A stretch of DNA of 64,000 nt from Poriferisodalis sp965205175 (GTDB lineage Bacteria; Actinomycetota; Acidimicrobiia; Acidimicrobiales; Poriferisodalaceae). The notes under the pieces were generated by a model. It searched no databases. It saw only the letters and a list, made by a program, of their open reading frames with translations, and had not been told where the DNA came from. Numbering within the stretch: position 1 is the first letter of the stretch; each line of letters starts with the position of its first letter. The DNA is taken from assembly GCF_965205175.1 (NCBI RefSeq), contig NZ_OZ242038.1, forward strand, positions 1,922,001 to 1,986,000, in the 5' to 3' direction. Shown in pieces: positions 17,363 through 26,127 of the stretch. The position numbers and the translations under genes were made by a program.

Positions 17363-19801
17363 TCAGATGCTCTCGGCCGCCGCAAGGCCTTCGGGGTCAG
17401 CCGCCTGGCCGGCAGCCATGTCAGCGAAGATCGCCGGCGGCTCTCGCCATGGATCGGCCGGGCTGCCCGCTCGGGCCGCGGCAATCGCCTCCCAGATCCG
17501 CTGAGGGCTCATCGGCATGTCAATGTGCCGGATGCCCAGGTGCGACACCGCATCGATCACTGCGTTCTGCAGCGCTGGCGTGGCGCCGATGGTGCTGGCC
17601 TCGCCGATGCCCTTGGCGCCCAGCGGGTTGAGCGGCGACGGCGTCTGGGTGCTGTACACCTCGAAGCTAGGGAACTCGGCCGCCGACGGAAACAGGTAGG
17701 TCAGCAGCGTGCCGGTCTGCGGGTTGGCATCACGGTCGAAGACCATCTCTTCGTACAGCGTCTGTGCGGCACCTTGCGCGATGCCTCCGTGCTGCTGGCC
17801 GGCGAGCAGCAGCGGGTTGATCACGGTGCCTGCGTCGTCCACTGCGATGTGGCGCAGGTAGTTGACGTCACCGGTATCGGTGTCCACCTCCACCACCGCG
17901 ATGTGGGCGCCGAAGGGGAAGCTGGCTTCGCCCTGGTCGAAGTCGAGCTGCGCTGCGAGCCCCGGGTCGATCGGCTCGCCGCGTTCGGCGGCCGCGGTCT
18001 CGGCGGCGGTCGGGTCGCCCAGCACCTCCGCGGGCGCGCCGTCGACCGCTGCGGCCAGCTGCGCCCAGTCCACCGATCGAGCCGGCACGCCGGCCACGCT
18101 GAAGGTGCCCGAAGCGGCATCGAGCACGATGTCGTCTGCGCTGGCTTCGAGCAGGTGCGCCGCCAGTCGCTGTGCCCGCTCGACGAGCACGTCGGTGGCG
18201 TTGGCCACCGCAGAGCCGCCCACCTGCACCGAGCGCGAGCCGCCGGTGCCGCCGCCGCGGGGCACCAAGTCGGTGTCGGACTGGATGAAGCCGATGTGCT
18301 CGACGTGGATGCCGGTGCGCGCCGAGACGATCTGAGCGAACGTGGTGTGATGCCCTTGGCCGTGCGCACTGGTGCCGACGCGAACGGTGGCGCCGCCGTC
18401 CGGCTCGATGCGCACAGCGGCGAACTCGCTGGTCAGACCGCCGGCGGTGATCTCCACGAAGCTGGCCACGCCGATGCCAAGCTGGCGCACGTCGCCGCGC
18501 TCACGGCGAGCGCGCTGCTCTGCTCGCAGGCGGTCGTAGCCGGCCAGCTCGACGGCGCGGCGCAACGGCAGCGCGTAGTCGCCGCTGTCATAGGTGACGC
18601 CGGTGAGCGTATCGAAGGGGAACGCATCGGGCGGGATGAAGTTCCGCAGACGGATCTCGATGGGGTCGATGCCGGTCTCGAGAGCGGCTTGGTCCACCAG
18701 TCGCTCCAGCAGCGCCGCCGCCTCGGGCCGACCGGCACCCCGGTAGGCACCGGTGGGCGTCGTGTTGGTGACCGCGGTGGCGACGTCGAATCGGATCGAT
18801 CCGAAGGCATAGGTGCCGTTGGACATCCGCTTGGTTCCCGCCGGCAGCATGGTCCCGATGTTCGGGTAGGCGCCGGTGTCGCCCACGAGCCGCACCCGAA
18901 GCCCGGTGAAGGTGCCGTCGTCGCGCACGCCCAGCTCGGCGTACTGCACCTGCGCACGGCTGTGTGCCAGCGTGGTCATGTCCTCGCTGCGCCCCGGCGT
19001 CCACGTGACCGGCCTGGCCAGCCGGTCCGCCAGCGCCGTCACCACGGTGTGCTCGTGGTACAGGCCGGCCTTGGCGCCGAAGCCGCCGCCGACATGGGGA
19101 GCGATGACGCGCAGCCGCTGTGCGTCCCAGCCGAGCGCGCCGGCGAGCTGCATCTTGGTGAGGTGTGGCATCTGCGTCGCGCAGTAGACGGTGATGCGGC
19201 TGTCGTCTGCGGGTACCGCAGCGCACGAGTTGGGCTCCAGCGGCACCGCGGCGATCTTCTGGTTCACGTATCGGCCTCGCACGATTCGGTCTGCGCCGTC
19301 GAGCGGATCGATGCCAGGCGGGTCGGTGATCTGAGTGGCCACGTTGCCGGGCCGTTCGTCGAAGACTGCGGGCGCGCCCGCAGTGAGCGCTGACTCCACG
19401 TCGGCCACGGCGGTCAGCGGTTCGTAGTCCACAACGACGAACTCGGCTGCGTCCACCGCTTGAGTGAGCGTCTCAGCCACCACGACGGCAACCGCTTCGC
19501 CGACGAACCGGACCTTGCCGGTCGCCAGCGGCGCCCGGGCGAACTCGTCGGCCACCTTGACGAAGCCGTGGTGAGCCGCCACGCCCAGTTCGGCTGCTGT
19601 GACCACGTCGATCACGCCCGGTGCCTGGCGTGCCTCGTCGGTGTCGATGCCGTTGATGCGCGCATGGGCGACCGGTGAGCGGACGAACACTGCGTGACAC
19701 ATGCCGGGCGCTGCGTGGTCGTAGACGTAGCGGCCGCCCACGGTGAGCAGCTCAGGGTCCTCGCTGCGCCGTACTTCGTTGCCCAGGATCGAACCGGCCA
19801 T
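17363..19801 (-). CDS. Xanthine dehydrogenase-family molybdenum-binding subunit (CoxL form II-like)
   Basis: 812 residues. N-terminal a/b hammerhead domain (LTVGGRYVYD, CHAVFVRSPVAHARI), then Mo-binding domains with HVGGGFGAKAG, the form II-type loop TGAYRGAGRPEA, and the catalytic glutamate in LGAKGIGEAS. Form I CO dehydrogenase would have AYXCSFR, so CO is unlikely as substrate. The FAD-binding (CoxM) and [2Fe-2S] (CoxS) subunits that normally flank it are absent. First gene of the minus-strand run leading into the carnitine genes. ATG 19801 is chosen because a TAGCCT hexamer lies 8 nt upstream and the preceding codons are low complexity. Confidence 0.83.
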   Translation of the reverse strand: MAGSILGNEVRRSEDPELLTVGGRYVYDHAAPGMCHAVFVRSPVAHARINGIDTDEARQAPGVIDVVTAAELGVAAHHGFVKVADEFARAPLATGKVRFVGEAVAVVVAETLTQAVDAAEFVVVDYEPLTAVADVESALTAGAPAVFDERPGNVATQITDPPGIDPLDGADRIVRGRYVNQKIAAVPLEPNSCAAVPADDSRITVYCATQMPHLTKMQLAGALGWDAQRLRVIAPHVGGGFGAKAGLYHEHTVVTALADRLARPVTWTPGRSEDMTTLAHSRAQVQYAELGVRDDGTFTGLRVRLVGDTGAYPNIGTMLPAGTKRMSNGTYAFGSIRFDVATAVTNTTPTGAYRGAGRPEAAALLERLVDQAALETGIDPIEIRLRNFIPPDAFPFDTLTGVTYDSGDYALPLRRAVELAGYDRLRAEQRARRERGDVRQLGIGVASFVEITAGGLTSEFAAVRIEPDGGATVRVGTSAHGQGHHTTFAQIVSARTGIHVEHIGFIQSDTDLVPRGGGTGGSRSVQVGGSAVANATDVLVERAQRLAAHLLEASADDIVLDAASGTFSVAGVPARSVDWAQLAAAVDGAPAEVLGDPTAAETAAAERGEPIDPGLAAQLDFDQGEASFPFGAHIAVVEVDTDTGDVNYLRHIAVDDAGTVINPLLLAGQQHGGIAQGAAQTLYEEMVFDRDANPQTGTLLTYLFPSAAEFPSFEVYSTQTPSPLNPLGAKGIGEASTIGATPALQNAVIDAVSHLGIRHIDMPMSPQRIWEAIAAARAGSPADPWREPPAIFADMAAGQAADPEGLAAAESI

Positions 19802-19874
19802 GGGCGGCGAGGCTAGCGACGTGCCCCGCAACCGGGCCCGAGAGCGTTGCGACGCCCTCGTTACGCTGACGCTC

Positions 19875-20747
19875 GTGAGTGGTCTTGCTGCGGAGGGCGC
19901 AGGCTCGGCGCCCGCGGCCGGAAGCGCCGCCGCCGGCTCGCACACGCGGGACGTGTACATCCACGGTCACCATCACGCGGCGGTGGCTCAGCATGCCAAG
20001 CGCACCGCCGAGGACTGCGCTGCGTTCGCACGCCACGCGATCAGCGAGGACGCACAGATCTTGGACGTGGGCTGCGGCCCGGCGTCGATCACAGCAGGCC
20101 TCGCCCGCTGGGCTCACCGCGGGCACGTGACCGGCATCGAGCCTGGCGGCGACATTCTGAACACGGCAGCGGCCACGATTGCCGCGGCCGGCGTCGGCAA
20201 TGTCACCCTCGAAGCGGCGTCGGTCTACGAACTGCCGTACCCCGACGATTCGTTCGACGTGGCCTACGCCCACCAGGTGTGCCAGCACCTGTCGGATCCG
20301 GTGGCCGCCGTCACGGAGATGGCCCGCGTGGTGCGCCGCGGCGGCTGGGTCGCAGTGCGCGACTCGGACTACTCCACGATGCGTCCCTATCCGGCCAGCG
20401 AGGAGATCACCCGCTGGCGAGAGGTGTTCCGCACGGTGAGTCGGCACAACGGCGCCGAGCCGGACGCCGGACGGCACCTGTACGCGTGGTTCCGTGCAGC
20501 CGGGCTGCCGCAGGTGCAGATGTCGGGCGCGGTGCAGCAATTCTGGACCGACGCCACTCGGCGCGACTGGGGTTACTCGTGGGCTGAGCGCTGCCTGCAC
20601 ACGGCGTTCGCCCGCCAAGCGGTGGACTACGGCTACTCGACGCGTGACGAGCTGGAGTGGATCGCCGCCGGCTGGCGCAGATGGGCCGACCGTCCCGACG
20701 CCTACTTCCACTACGTCCACGGCCAGGCGCTCGCGCAGGTCGCGTGA
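19875..20747 (+). CDS. Class I SAM-dependent methyltransferase
   Basis: 290 residues. Motif I ILDVGCGPASITAGLARW, the acidic end of strand 2 in GIEPGG, and VAYAHQVCQHLSDPVAAVTEM place it in the Methyltransf_11/UbiE-like group. The leading YIHGHHHAAVAQHAKRTAED is typical of actinobacterial small-molecule methyltransferases of unknown substrate. Start GTG 19875 follows a TACGCT hexamer at 7 nt, so probably leaderless. Divergent from the CoxL-type gene across a 73-bp gap. Confidence 0.8.
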   Translation: MSGLAAEGAGSAPAAGSAAAGSHTRDVYIHGHHHAAVAQHAKRTAEDCAAFARHAISEDAQILDVGCGPASITAGLARWAHRGHVTGIEPGGDILNTAAATIAAAGVGNVTLEAASVYELPYPDDSFDVAYAHQVCQHLSDPVAAVTEMARVVRRGGWVAVRDSDYSTMRPYPASEEITRWREVFRTVSRHNGAEPDAGRHLYAWFRAAGLPQVQMSGAVQQFWTDATRRDWGYSWAERCLHTAFARQAVDYGYSTRDELEWIAAGWRRWADRPDAYFHYVHGQALAQVA

Positions 20748-20847
20748 GTCGGTTCGTTTCGGAGCGCTCAGCTTCGTAGCTGGCTCGGCGACCAGTGATC
20801 CGGCACTGCAGGCGGCTCGTGATCCGGCACTGCAGGTGGCTCGGCGC

Positions 20848-21789
20848 TCAGTCGTTCGCCAACAGGCGTTGCAGCGACAGATGGTCCGCCAGCTCGTGGG
20901 CGAACGGCGGGTCGGCGCCGGGTCGTGAGCAGGTGATGGCCGCGGCCGCTGCCGCCCGCTGCGCGATGGCACGCCACTGATTCAGCTCGACCGCGTCCAA
21001 GGCGGTCCTGTCGGCACCGAGCAGCTGCCACAGCGACGCCAGCACTGCACCGACGAACGAGTCGCCGGCGCCGACCGTGTCCACCACATCGACCGACGGG
21101 GCGGCCACGTCGAGCCTGCCTGTGCGGGTGTAGACGGTGACGCCTCGCTCGCCTCGGGTGACCATCACCGCAGCGGTCCGGCCGGCGAGCAGCTCCTCGG
21201 CACAGGCATCGGTGGGGCGGCCGGGCCAGATCCACGCGAGGTCCTCATCGGAAGCCCGATAGAAGTCGCAAGCACTGCGCCAGCGTCGGTGGAAGCGATG
21301 CCATCGATCTCGGTCCTCGATGACCGCGGGCCGCACGTTGGGGTCGAGGGAAACGATGCCCTCGTGTCGCTGCGCCAGACGGGCCAGGACGTCGGCAGTG
21401 CGCCCGCGGAACATTCCCAGCGTGCCGCCGTGCAGGATGTGTCGCCCCGGACCGAAGACCGACAGATCGGCCGCGCCGAGTGCAGTGTCGGCTGTGCCGT
21501 CTCCCTCGAAGCGGAACGACGGGCTCGGGCCGGCACCTACGACTGCCCGTGCGGTCGGTTCGGGGCCTCGCTCACAGGCACGAACGTCGACGTCGTTGCG
21601 TCGAAGGTGGTCCCAGATGCGCTCGCCCGCAGCGTCGGTGGACACTCGCCCCACGAACGCGCTCGGCACTGCGAGCCGGGCGGCGGCAACGGCGGCGTTC
21701 ATCGGTCCGCCGCCTGGCGCTGACTGCTCGTCGTGGCGGCCGTCGCCGCTCAGCACGTCGATGAGCGCCTCGCCGCAGCAGACGATCAT
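20848..21789 (-). CDS. PfkB-family carbohydrate kinase, fructokinase-like
   Basis: 313 residues. N-terminal signature GGGPMNAAVAAARLAVPSAF-like (sugar-binding Gly motif) and C-terminal DTVGAGDSFVGAVLA with the catalytic Asp. The start CCGEALIDVL and the order of motifs fit fructokinase/2-keto-3-deoxygluconate kinase types; the sugar cannot be assigned. Its start overlaps the stop of the HhH-GPD gene by 4 nt (ATGA), so the two are translated together even though their roles seem unrelated. Confidence 0.8.
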   Translation of the reverse strand: MIVCCGEALIDVLSGDGRHDEQSAPGGGPMNAAVAAARLAVPSAFVGRVSTDAAGERIWDHLRRNDVDVRACERGPEPTARAVVGAGPSPSFRFEGDGTADTALGAADLSVFGPGRHILHGGTLGMFRGRTADVLARLAQRHEGIVSLDPNVRPAVIEDRDRWHRFHRRWRSACDFYRASDEDLAWIWPGRPTDACAEELLAGRTAAVMVTRGERGVTVYTRTGRLDVAAPSVDVVDTVGAGDSFVGAVLASLWQLLGADRTALDAVELNQWRAIAQRAAAAAAITCSRPGADPPFAHELADHLSLQRLLAND

Positions 21790-22397
21790 TCCTGCTTGGA
21801 TTTGCCCGCAGCCTTCTGTTTCTTCTTCCAGGCACGGACTTGCGCGAGTGCGTCGGGCCCGTCGATGTCGGCTACCGAACGCGGCTGGCTGTCCGCGAAC
21901 GGTCCGGCCACGGCCTTCCAGCCGCGTGGCGCCACGCCGAACCGCTTGGCCAGAATCGCCACGAAGATCTTGGCCTTCTCGTCCCCGTAGCCGGGCAGGG
22001 CGCGCAGCCGGTCGTAGAGCGCCTTGCCGCTGCGGGCATCGGCCCACACGGCGCCCGCGTCGCCGTTGTAGTGCTCCACGAGGTGACGGGCCAGCTCGCC
22101 GCAGCGCTTGGCCATCGAGCCGGGGAAGCGGTGCAGCGCGGGTTTGGTGCTGAAGGCCGCCTCGAGTTCGTCGGGATGCATCTGCGCGATGGCTGCGGCG
22201 GAGAAGCGGTCGCCGAGTCGTTCTGCCAGCCGGGCAGGGCCTTTGAACGCCCACTCCATGGGAATCTGCTGATCCAGCATCATCCCGACCAGCAGCGCGA
22301 ACGGGTCGTCGCGCACCAGCTCGTCGGCTGCTGGGTCGCCGGTGACTGCCAAGGATCCCTTTGGTTCGCTCAGTCGTTCGCTCACACTCGCCCCCAT
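21786..22397 (-). CDS. HhH-GPD family protein (DNA-glycosylase-like)
   Basis: 203 residues. MMLDQQIPMEWAFKGPARLAER, LPGYGDEKAKIFVAILAKRFGV (the helix-hairpin-helix LPGxGxxKA) and a basic C-terminus match the small actinobacterial HhH-GPD family related to endonuclease III-like base-excision enzymes. There is no iron-sulfur cluster motif. ATG 22397 has TAGCGT 8 nt upstream; this hexamer partly overlaps TACCGT pointing the other way toward the helicase gene, so the two genes share a divergent promoter region. Confidence 0.78.
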   Translation of the reverse strand: MGASVSERLSEPKGSLAVTGDPAADELVRDDPFALLVGMMLDQQIPMEWAFKGPARLAERLGDRFSAAAIAQMHPDELEAAFSTKPALHRFPGSMAKRCGELARHLVEHYNGDAGAVWADARSGKALYDRLRALPGYGDEKAKIFVAILAKRFGVAPRGWKAVAGPFADSQPRSVADIDGPDALAQVRAWKKKQKAAGKSKQE

Positions 22398-22449
22398 CCA
22401 CGGGCACGCTACCGTCGCTGGCCGTCGGCAACCGGGCGGCGGTGCGCGG

Positions 22450-25400
22450 ATGAAGCTCAGCGACCTGACGAGCGGCATGCGGCTGCGCGGCATCGTGGCC
22501 GGCGCGGATGTCACCGTCGTCGCAGTCGGGCTGCACGGTGCCGGCGCGGCCACGCTGACCTATCGGCGTGCCGACGGCAGCCTCGGCGAGCGGCTTGTCT
22601 GCGCAGCCGACCTCGCTGATGTCAGCGAAGCGGCCCACAGCCGCTGGACCTTCGATGCGGACGGCGCCATGTTCCGGCTCGCCTCAGAAGCTCGCCGCAT
22701 GCAGTCGGCGCACCTGGCCGATCCGTTCGCGGCGGTGGACACGTCGAGCATCGAGCCCTACCCGCATCAGATCGACGCGGTGTACAACCGGCTGCTGGCG
22801 CTCAAGCCGCTGCGGTTCGTGCTGGCCGACGACCCGGGTGCCGGCAAGACGATCATGTCCGGGCTGCTCATCCGTGAGTTGATGCTGCGCGGCGACGTGG
22901 CGCGGTGCCTGATCGTCGCGCCGGGAAGCTTGGTCGAGCAGTGGCAGGACGAGCTGTGGGACAAGTTCGGCCTGAGCTTCGAGATGTTGTCGCGCGACAG
23001 CGTCGAGGCGTCCCGTACCGGCAACTCGTTCCTCGATCGGAATCTGCTGATCGCTCGCTTGGACCAGATGGCCCGCTCGGACGAACTGCGTGGTCGCCTC
23101 GCAGCCTCCGAGTGGGATCTCGTGATCGTCGACGAGGCCCACAAGATGTCCGCCCGCCGCTACGGCGAAGAGCTGCGGGCCACGAAACGCTTCCGGCTCG
23201 GCGAAGTGCTGCGCGAGTGCACACGCCACTTCCTGCTGCTCACGGCCACGCCCCACAACGGCAAGCTCGACGACTTCCTGGCGTTCATGACGCTGATCGA
23301 CCCGGAGCGGTTCGAAGGACGCTCGCGGGCCGCCACAGGTGCCTCTGCCTCGGCAGCCGGCGAAGCACCCGACGTCAGCGATGTCATGCGTCGCCTGGTG
23401 AAGGAGAACTTGCGGACGTTCGACGGCAGGCGGCTGTTCCCCCAGCGGTTCGCCACCACCTTGCAGTTCGACTTGTCCGAGTCCGAGGCGGAGCTGTACG
23501 AGGCCGTCACCTCCTACGTGCGCGACGAGATGAACCGCGCTGCCCGCATGACCGACGCGGGCGACAGGCGGCGCGGCGTGATCGTCGGCTTCGCCCTCGC
23601 GGCGCTGCAGCGCCGCTTGGCATCGTCGCCGGCCGCCATTCACCGCTCGTTGGTGCGCCGCAGGGACCGTCTCGCGGGCCAGGCGGCAGAGCTGCGTCGT
23701 CTTGCTGCTTCGGGCGAGCCCATCCGTGTGCCCGATCTGCCCAAGGGAGTGCGCTTCGCCGACCTCGAAGAGTTCGACATCGACAACTTCAGCGAGGCCG
23801 AGCTGGAGGAGCTGGACAGCTTGACCGTCGATGCGGCAACCGCAGCTGCAACCGCTGACGAACTCGAAGCTGAGGTGCGGGTGCTGGATCGGCTGGTGAC
23901 GCTGGCAGAGCGCGTGCGCAACAGCCGCGCCGATGCCAAGTGGACCTGCCTGCGGGGACTGCTCCGCTCGGATCAGTTCCGCTCAGATCGCTTCAGCTCG
24001 GATCAGTTCGCGTCGGCCCAGTCGGGCTTGCAACCGCCCCGCTCGGCACCGACCAGTTCAGATCGGCTGGGCCGCGAGGCAGACGGCCGCAGCAGCGTTC
24101 GCAAGCTGATCGTGTTCACCGAGCACCGCGACACGCTGGACTACGTCGCCGACCGCATCCGAGGCGAGCTGGGCCGTGCAGATGCGGTAGCGACCATTCA
24201 CGGCGGCATGAAGCGTCAAGAGCGTCGAGCCGCACAGGATCGGTTCCGTGTCGACCCGTCGGTGTCGGTGCTGGTGGCCACCGACGCTGCTGGGGAAGGC
24301 GTCAATCTGCAGGTGGCCAACATGATGGTCAACTACGACCTGCCGTGGAACCCGAACCGCATCGAGCAGCGCTTCGGGCGCATCCACCGCATCGGCCAGC
24401 AGCGACCGTGTCACCTGTGGAATCTGGTGGCGCATCGGACGCGTGAAGGCCAAGTCTTCGAGCGGCTGTTCGCCAAGATCGAGCAGCAGCGTGAGGTGTA
24501 CGGCGATCAGGTGTACGACGTGCTCGGCGATGCGCAGATCAACGTGTCGCTGCGGGATGTGCTGTTGCAGGCCATCCAGGCCGACTCGGACCCGGCCCAC
24601 GCAGCCTGGATGGACACCGTCATCGAGGCAGAGATCGGCGTGCCGCTGCGCAAAGTGCTGGAGGAGCGAGCGCTGTTGGGGGGCTTGGTGGGCACGTCGA
24701 CGAACGATGAGGTGCGTCGCCGCATGGAGGAGGCTCGCGCACGCCGCCTGCAGCCGTGGTTCGTGCATGACTTCTTTGCCCAGGCGCTGCAGCTCTACGG
24801 CGGCCGCATCGTGCGCCGTGAAAGCGGCCGCTACGAGATCACCCGCGTGCCGGCTTCGGTGCGCGAGGCCGCCGATCCGTCTCTCGGGCCGGTGCAGGAA
24901 CGCTATGCGAGGGTGACCTTCGACAAGGCGTTCGTGCAGCCGCCGGAGGGTGTCGTAGCTTCGGGGCCGGACCCCGCGGGCGACCGCGCAGAGCTGATCT
25001 CGCCCGGCACAGCGCTGCTCGGCGCGGTGGCTCGCAAGGTGCTCGACGATCACGGTTACGCCTTGCACGACGGTGCCGTGCTGGTGGACAGCGCCGACCT
25101 CTCCGTTGAGCCGCGGCTGCTCGTGTGCTTGGACCACGTGGTCACCGATGGGCGCACCGTGAACGGTGCTCGCCAGGTCGTGTCGCGCCGCTGCCAGTAC
25201 GTGGAAGTGGATGCTGCGGGCCATGCTCGTGATCCGGGTGCCGAGCCGTACTTGGACTGCGTGCCGCTCACCGACGAGCAGCAGGAGCGGTGTGCTCGGC
25301 GGCTGGACACGTCATGGACGGGCGCGGCAGCCGAGACGGTTGCCCGCGACTGGGCCATCGAGCATCTGGCCGGCCCGCACCTCGAGTCGGTTGCAGCAGT

Positions 25401-26103
25401 GGTGCGCGACCGAGTGGCGCGGGTGCGTGAGGCGGTACGGCAGCGGCTGATGTCGGAGATTCACTACTGGGACCGACGCGCCATCGAGATCGGGGCCCAA
25501 GAGGCTGCCGGCGGCACGCCGAAGCTGAACTCCGAGAATGCCCGCCGCCGCGCAGAGGAGCTGGAGGGGCGGCTGGCGCGACGGCGCACGGAGCTCGACG
25601 CGGAGGAAGACGTCCACAGCAGTCCGCCGACGGTGGTGGCTGCGGCGGTGATCGTGCCTCAGGGCCTGCTGGATCACTGGGCGGGTGCGCCGCAGCCGCC
25701 GGACGCTGCCGCCGACCGAGCCGAGACCGATCGTCGCGCCGTGGCAGCGGTGCTGGCTGCGGAGCGTGCGCTGGGGCGCATTCCGGCTGAGCAGGAGCAC
25801 GCCAACCCGGGCTACGACGTCATGTCGGTGGACCCTGCTACCGGCGACCACTACTTCATCGAGGTAAAGGGCCATCTGCCGCGCACCGAGCAGATCCACG
25901 TGAGTGCCCGCCAAGTGCGCCAGGCCCAGAACGACCCGGAGCGCTGGCGGCTCGCCGTAGTGTCCGTGCCCGACGATCCCGCCGGCGAACCGCAGGTGCG
26001 CTACCTCGTTGAGCCCTTCGCGGGCATGACCATGCACGACGCCCAGCCGAACGTCCCCCTCGACGTGGCCAAGCTCCTCGCCGATGCCCGCCCACCCTGC
26101 TGA
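22450..26103 (+). CDS. SNF2-family helicase with C-terminal DUF3883 domain (DrmD/BrxHII-like)
   Basis: 1217 residues. Residues 95-300 form the DEAD-like ATPase: LADDPGAGKTIM (Walker A, about 128-137), IVDEAHKM (about 227) and LLLTATPHNGK (about 262). Residues 550-680 form the helicase C domain, with FGRIHRIGQQ. A long helical segment lies between, and a Gln/Arg/Ser-rich linker with repeated SDQFRSDRFSSDQF sits near 510. The C-terminal 100 residues are DUF3883 (GYDVMSVDPATGDHYFIEVKG), whose D...ExK layout resembles PD-(D/E)xK nucleases. Helicases of this build occur in DISARM (DrmD) and some BREX types (BrxHII). First gene of the defence island and high-GC, unlike the next two genes. Confidence 0.85.
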   Translation: MKLSDLTSGMRLRGIVAGADVTVVAVGLHGAGAATLTYRRADGSLGERLVCAADLADVSEAAHSRWTFDADGAMFRLASEARRMQSAHLADPFAAVDTSSIEPYPHQIDAVYNRLLALKPLRFVLADDPGAGKTIMSGLLIRELMLRGDVARCLIVAPGSLVEQWQDELWDKFGLSFEMLSRDSVEASRTGNSFLDRNLLIARLDQMARSDELRGRLAASEWDLVIVDEAHKMSARRYGEELRATKRFRLGEVLRECTRHFLLLTATPHNGKLDDFLAFMTLIDPERFEGRSRAATGASASAAGEAPDVSDVMRRLVKENLRTFDGRRLFPQRFATTLQFDLSESEAELYEAVTSYVRDEMNRAARMTDAGDRRRGVIVGFALAALQRRLASSPAAIHRSLVRRRDRLAGQAAELRRLAASGEPIRVPDLPKGVRFADLEEFDIDNFSEAELEELDSLTVDAATAAATADELEAEVRVLDRLVTLAERVRNSRADAKWTCLRGLLRSDQFRSDRFSSDQFASAQSGLQPPRSAPTSSDRLGREADGRSSVRKLIVFTEHRDTLDYVADRIRGELGRADAVATIHGGMKRQERRAAQDRFRVDPSVSVLVATDAAGEGVNLQVANMMVNYDLPWNPNRIEQRFGRIHRIGQQRPCHLWNLVAHRTREGQVFERLFAKIEQQREVYGDQVYDVLGDAQINVSLRDVLLQAIQADSDPAHAAWMDTVIEAEIGVPLRKVLEERALLGGLVGTSTNDEVRRRMEEARARRLQPWFVHDFFAQALQLYGGRIVRRESGRYEITRVPASVREAADPSLGPVQERYARVTFDKAFVQPPEGVVASGPDPAGDRAELISPGTALLGAVARKVLDDHGYALHDGAVLVDSADLSVEPRLLVCLDHVVTDGRTVNGARQVVSRRCQYVEVDAAGHARDPGAEPYLDCVPLTDEQQERCARRLDTSWTGAAAETVARDWAIEHLAGPHLESVAAVVRDRVARVREAVRQRLMSEIHYWDRRAIEIGAQEAAGGTPKLNSENARRRAEELEGRLARRRTELDAEEDVHSSPPTVVAAAVIVPQGLLDHWAGAPQPPDAAADRAETDRRAVAAVLAAERALGRIPAEQEHANPGYDVMSVDPATGDHYFIEVKGHLPRTEQIHVSARQVRQAQNDPERWRLAVVSVPDDPAGEPQVRYLVEPFAGMTMHDAQPNVPLDVAKLLADARPPC

Positions 26104-26127
26104 GATGAGGCCATGTAGACTGAGTGC

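Noticed and set aside
17363..19801. Aerobic CO dehydrogenase large subunit
   Set aside because: The active-site loop reads AYRGAGR (form II-like) instead of AYXCSFR, and CoxM/CoxS are missing.
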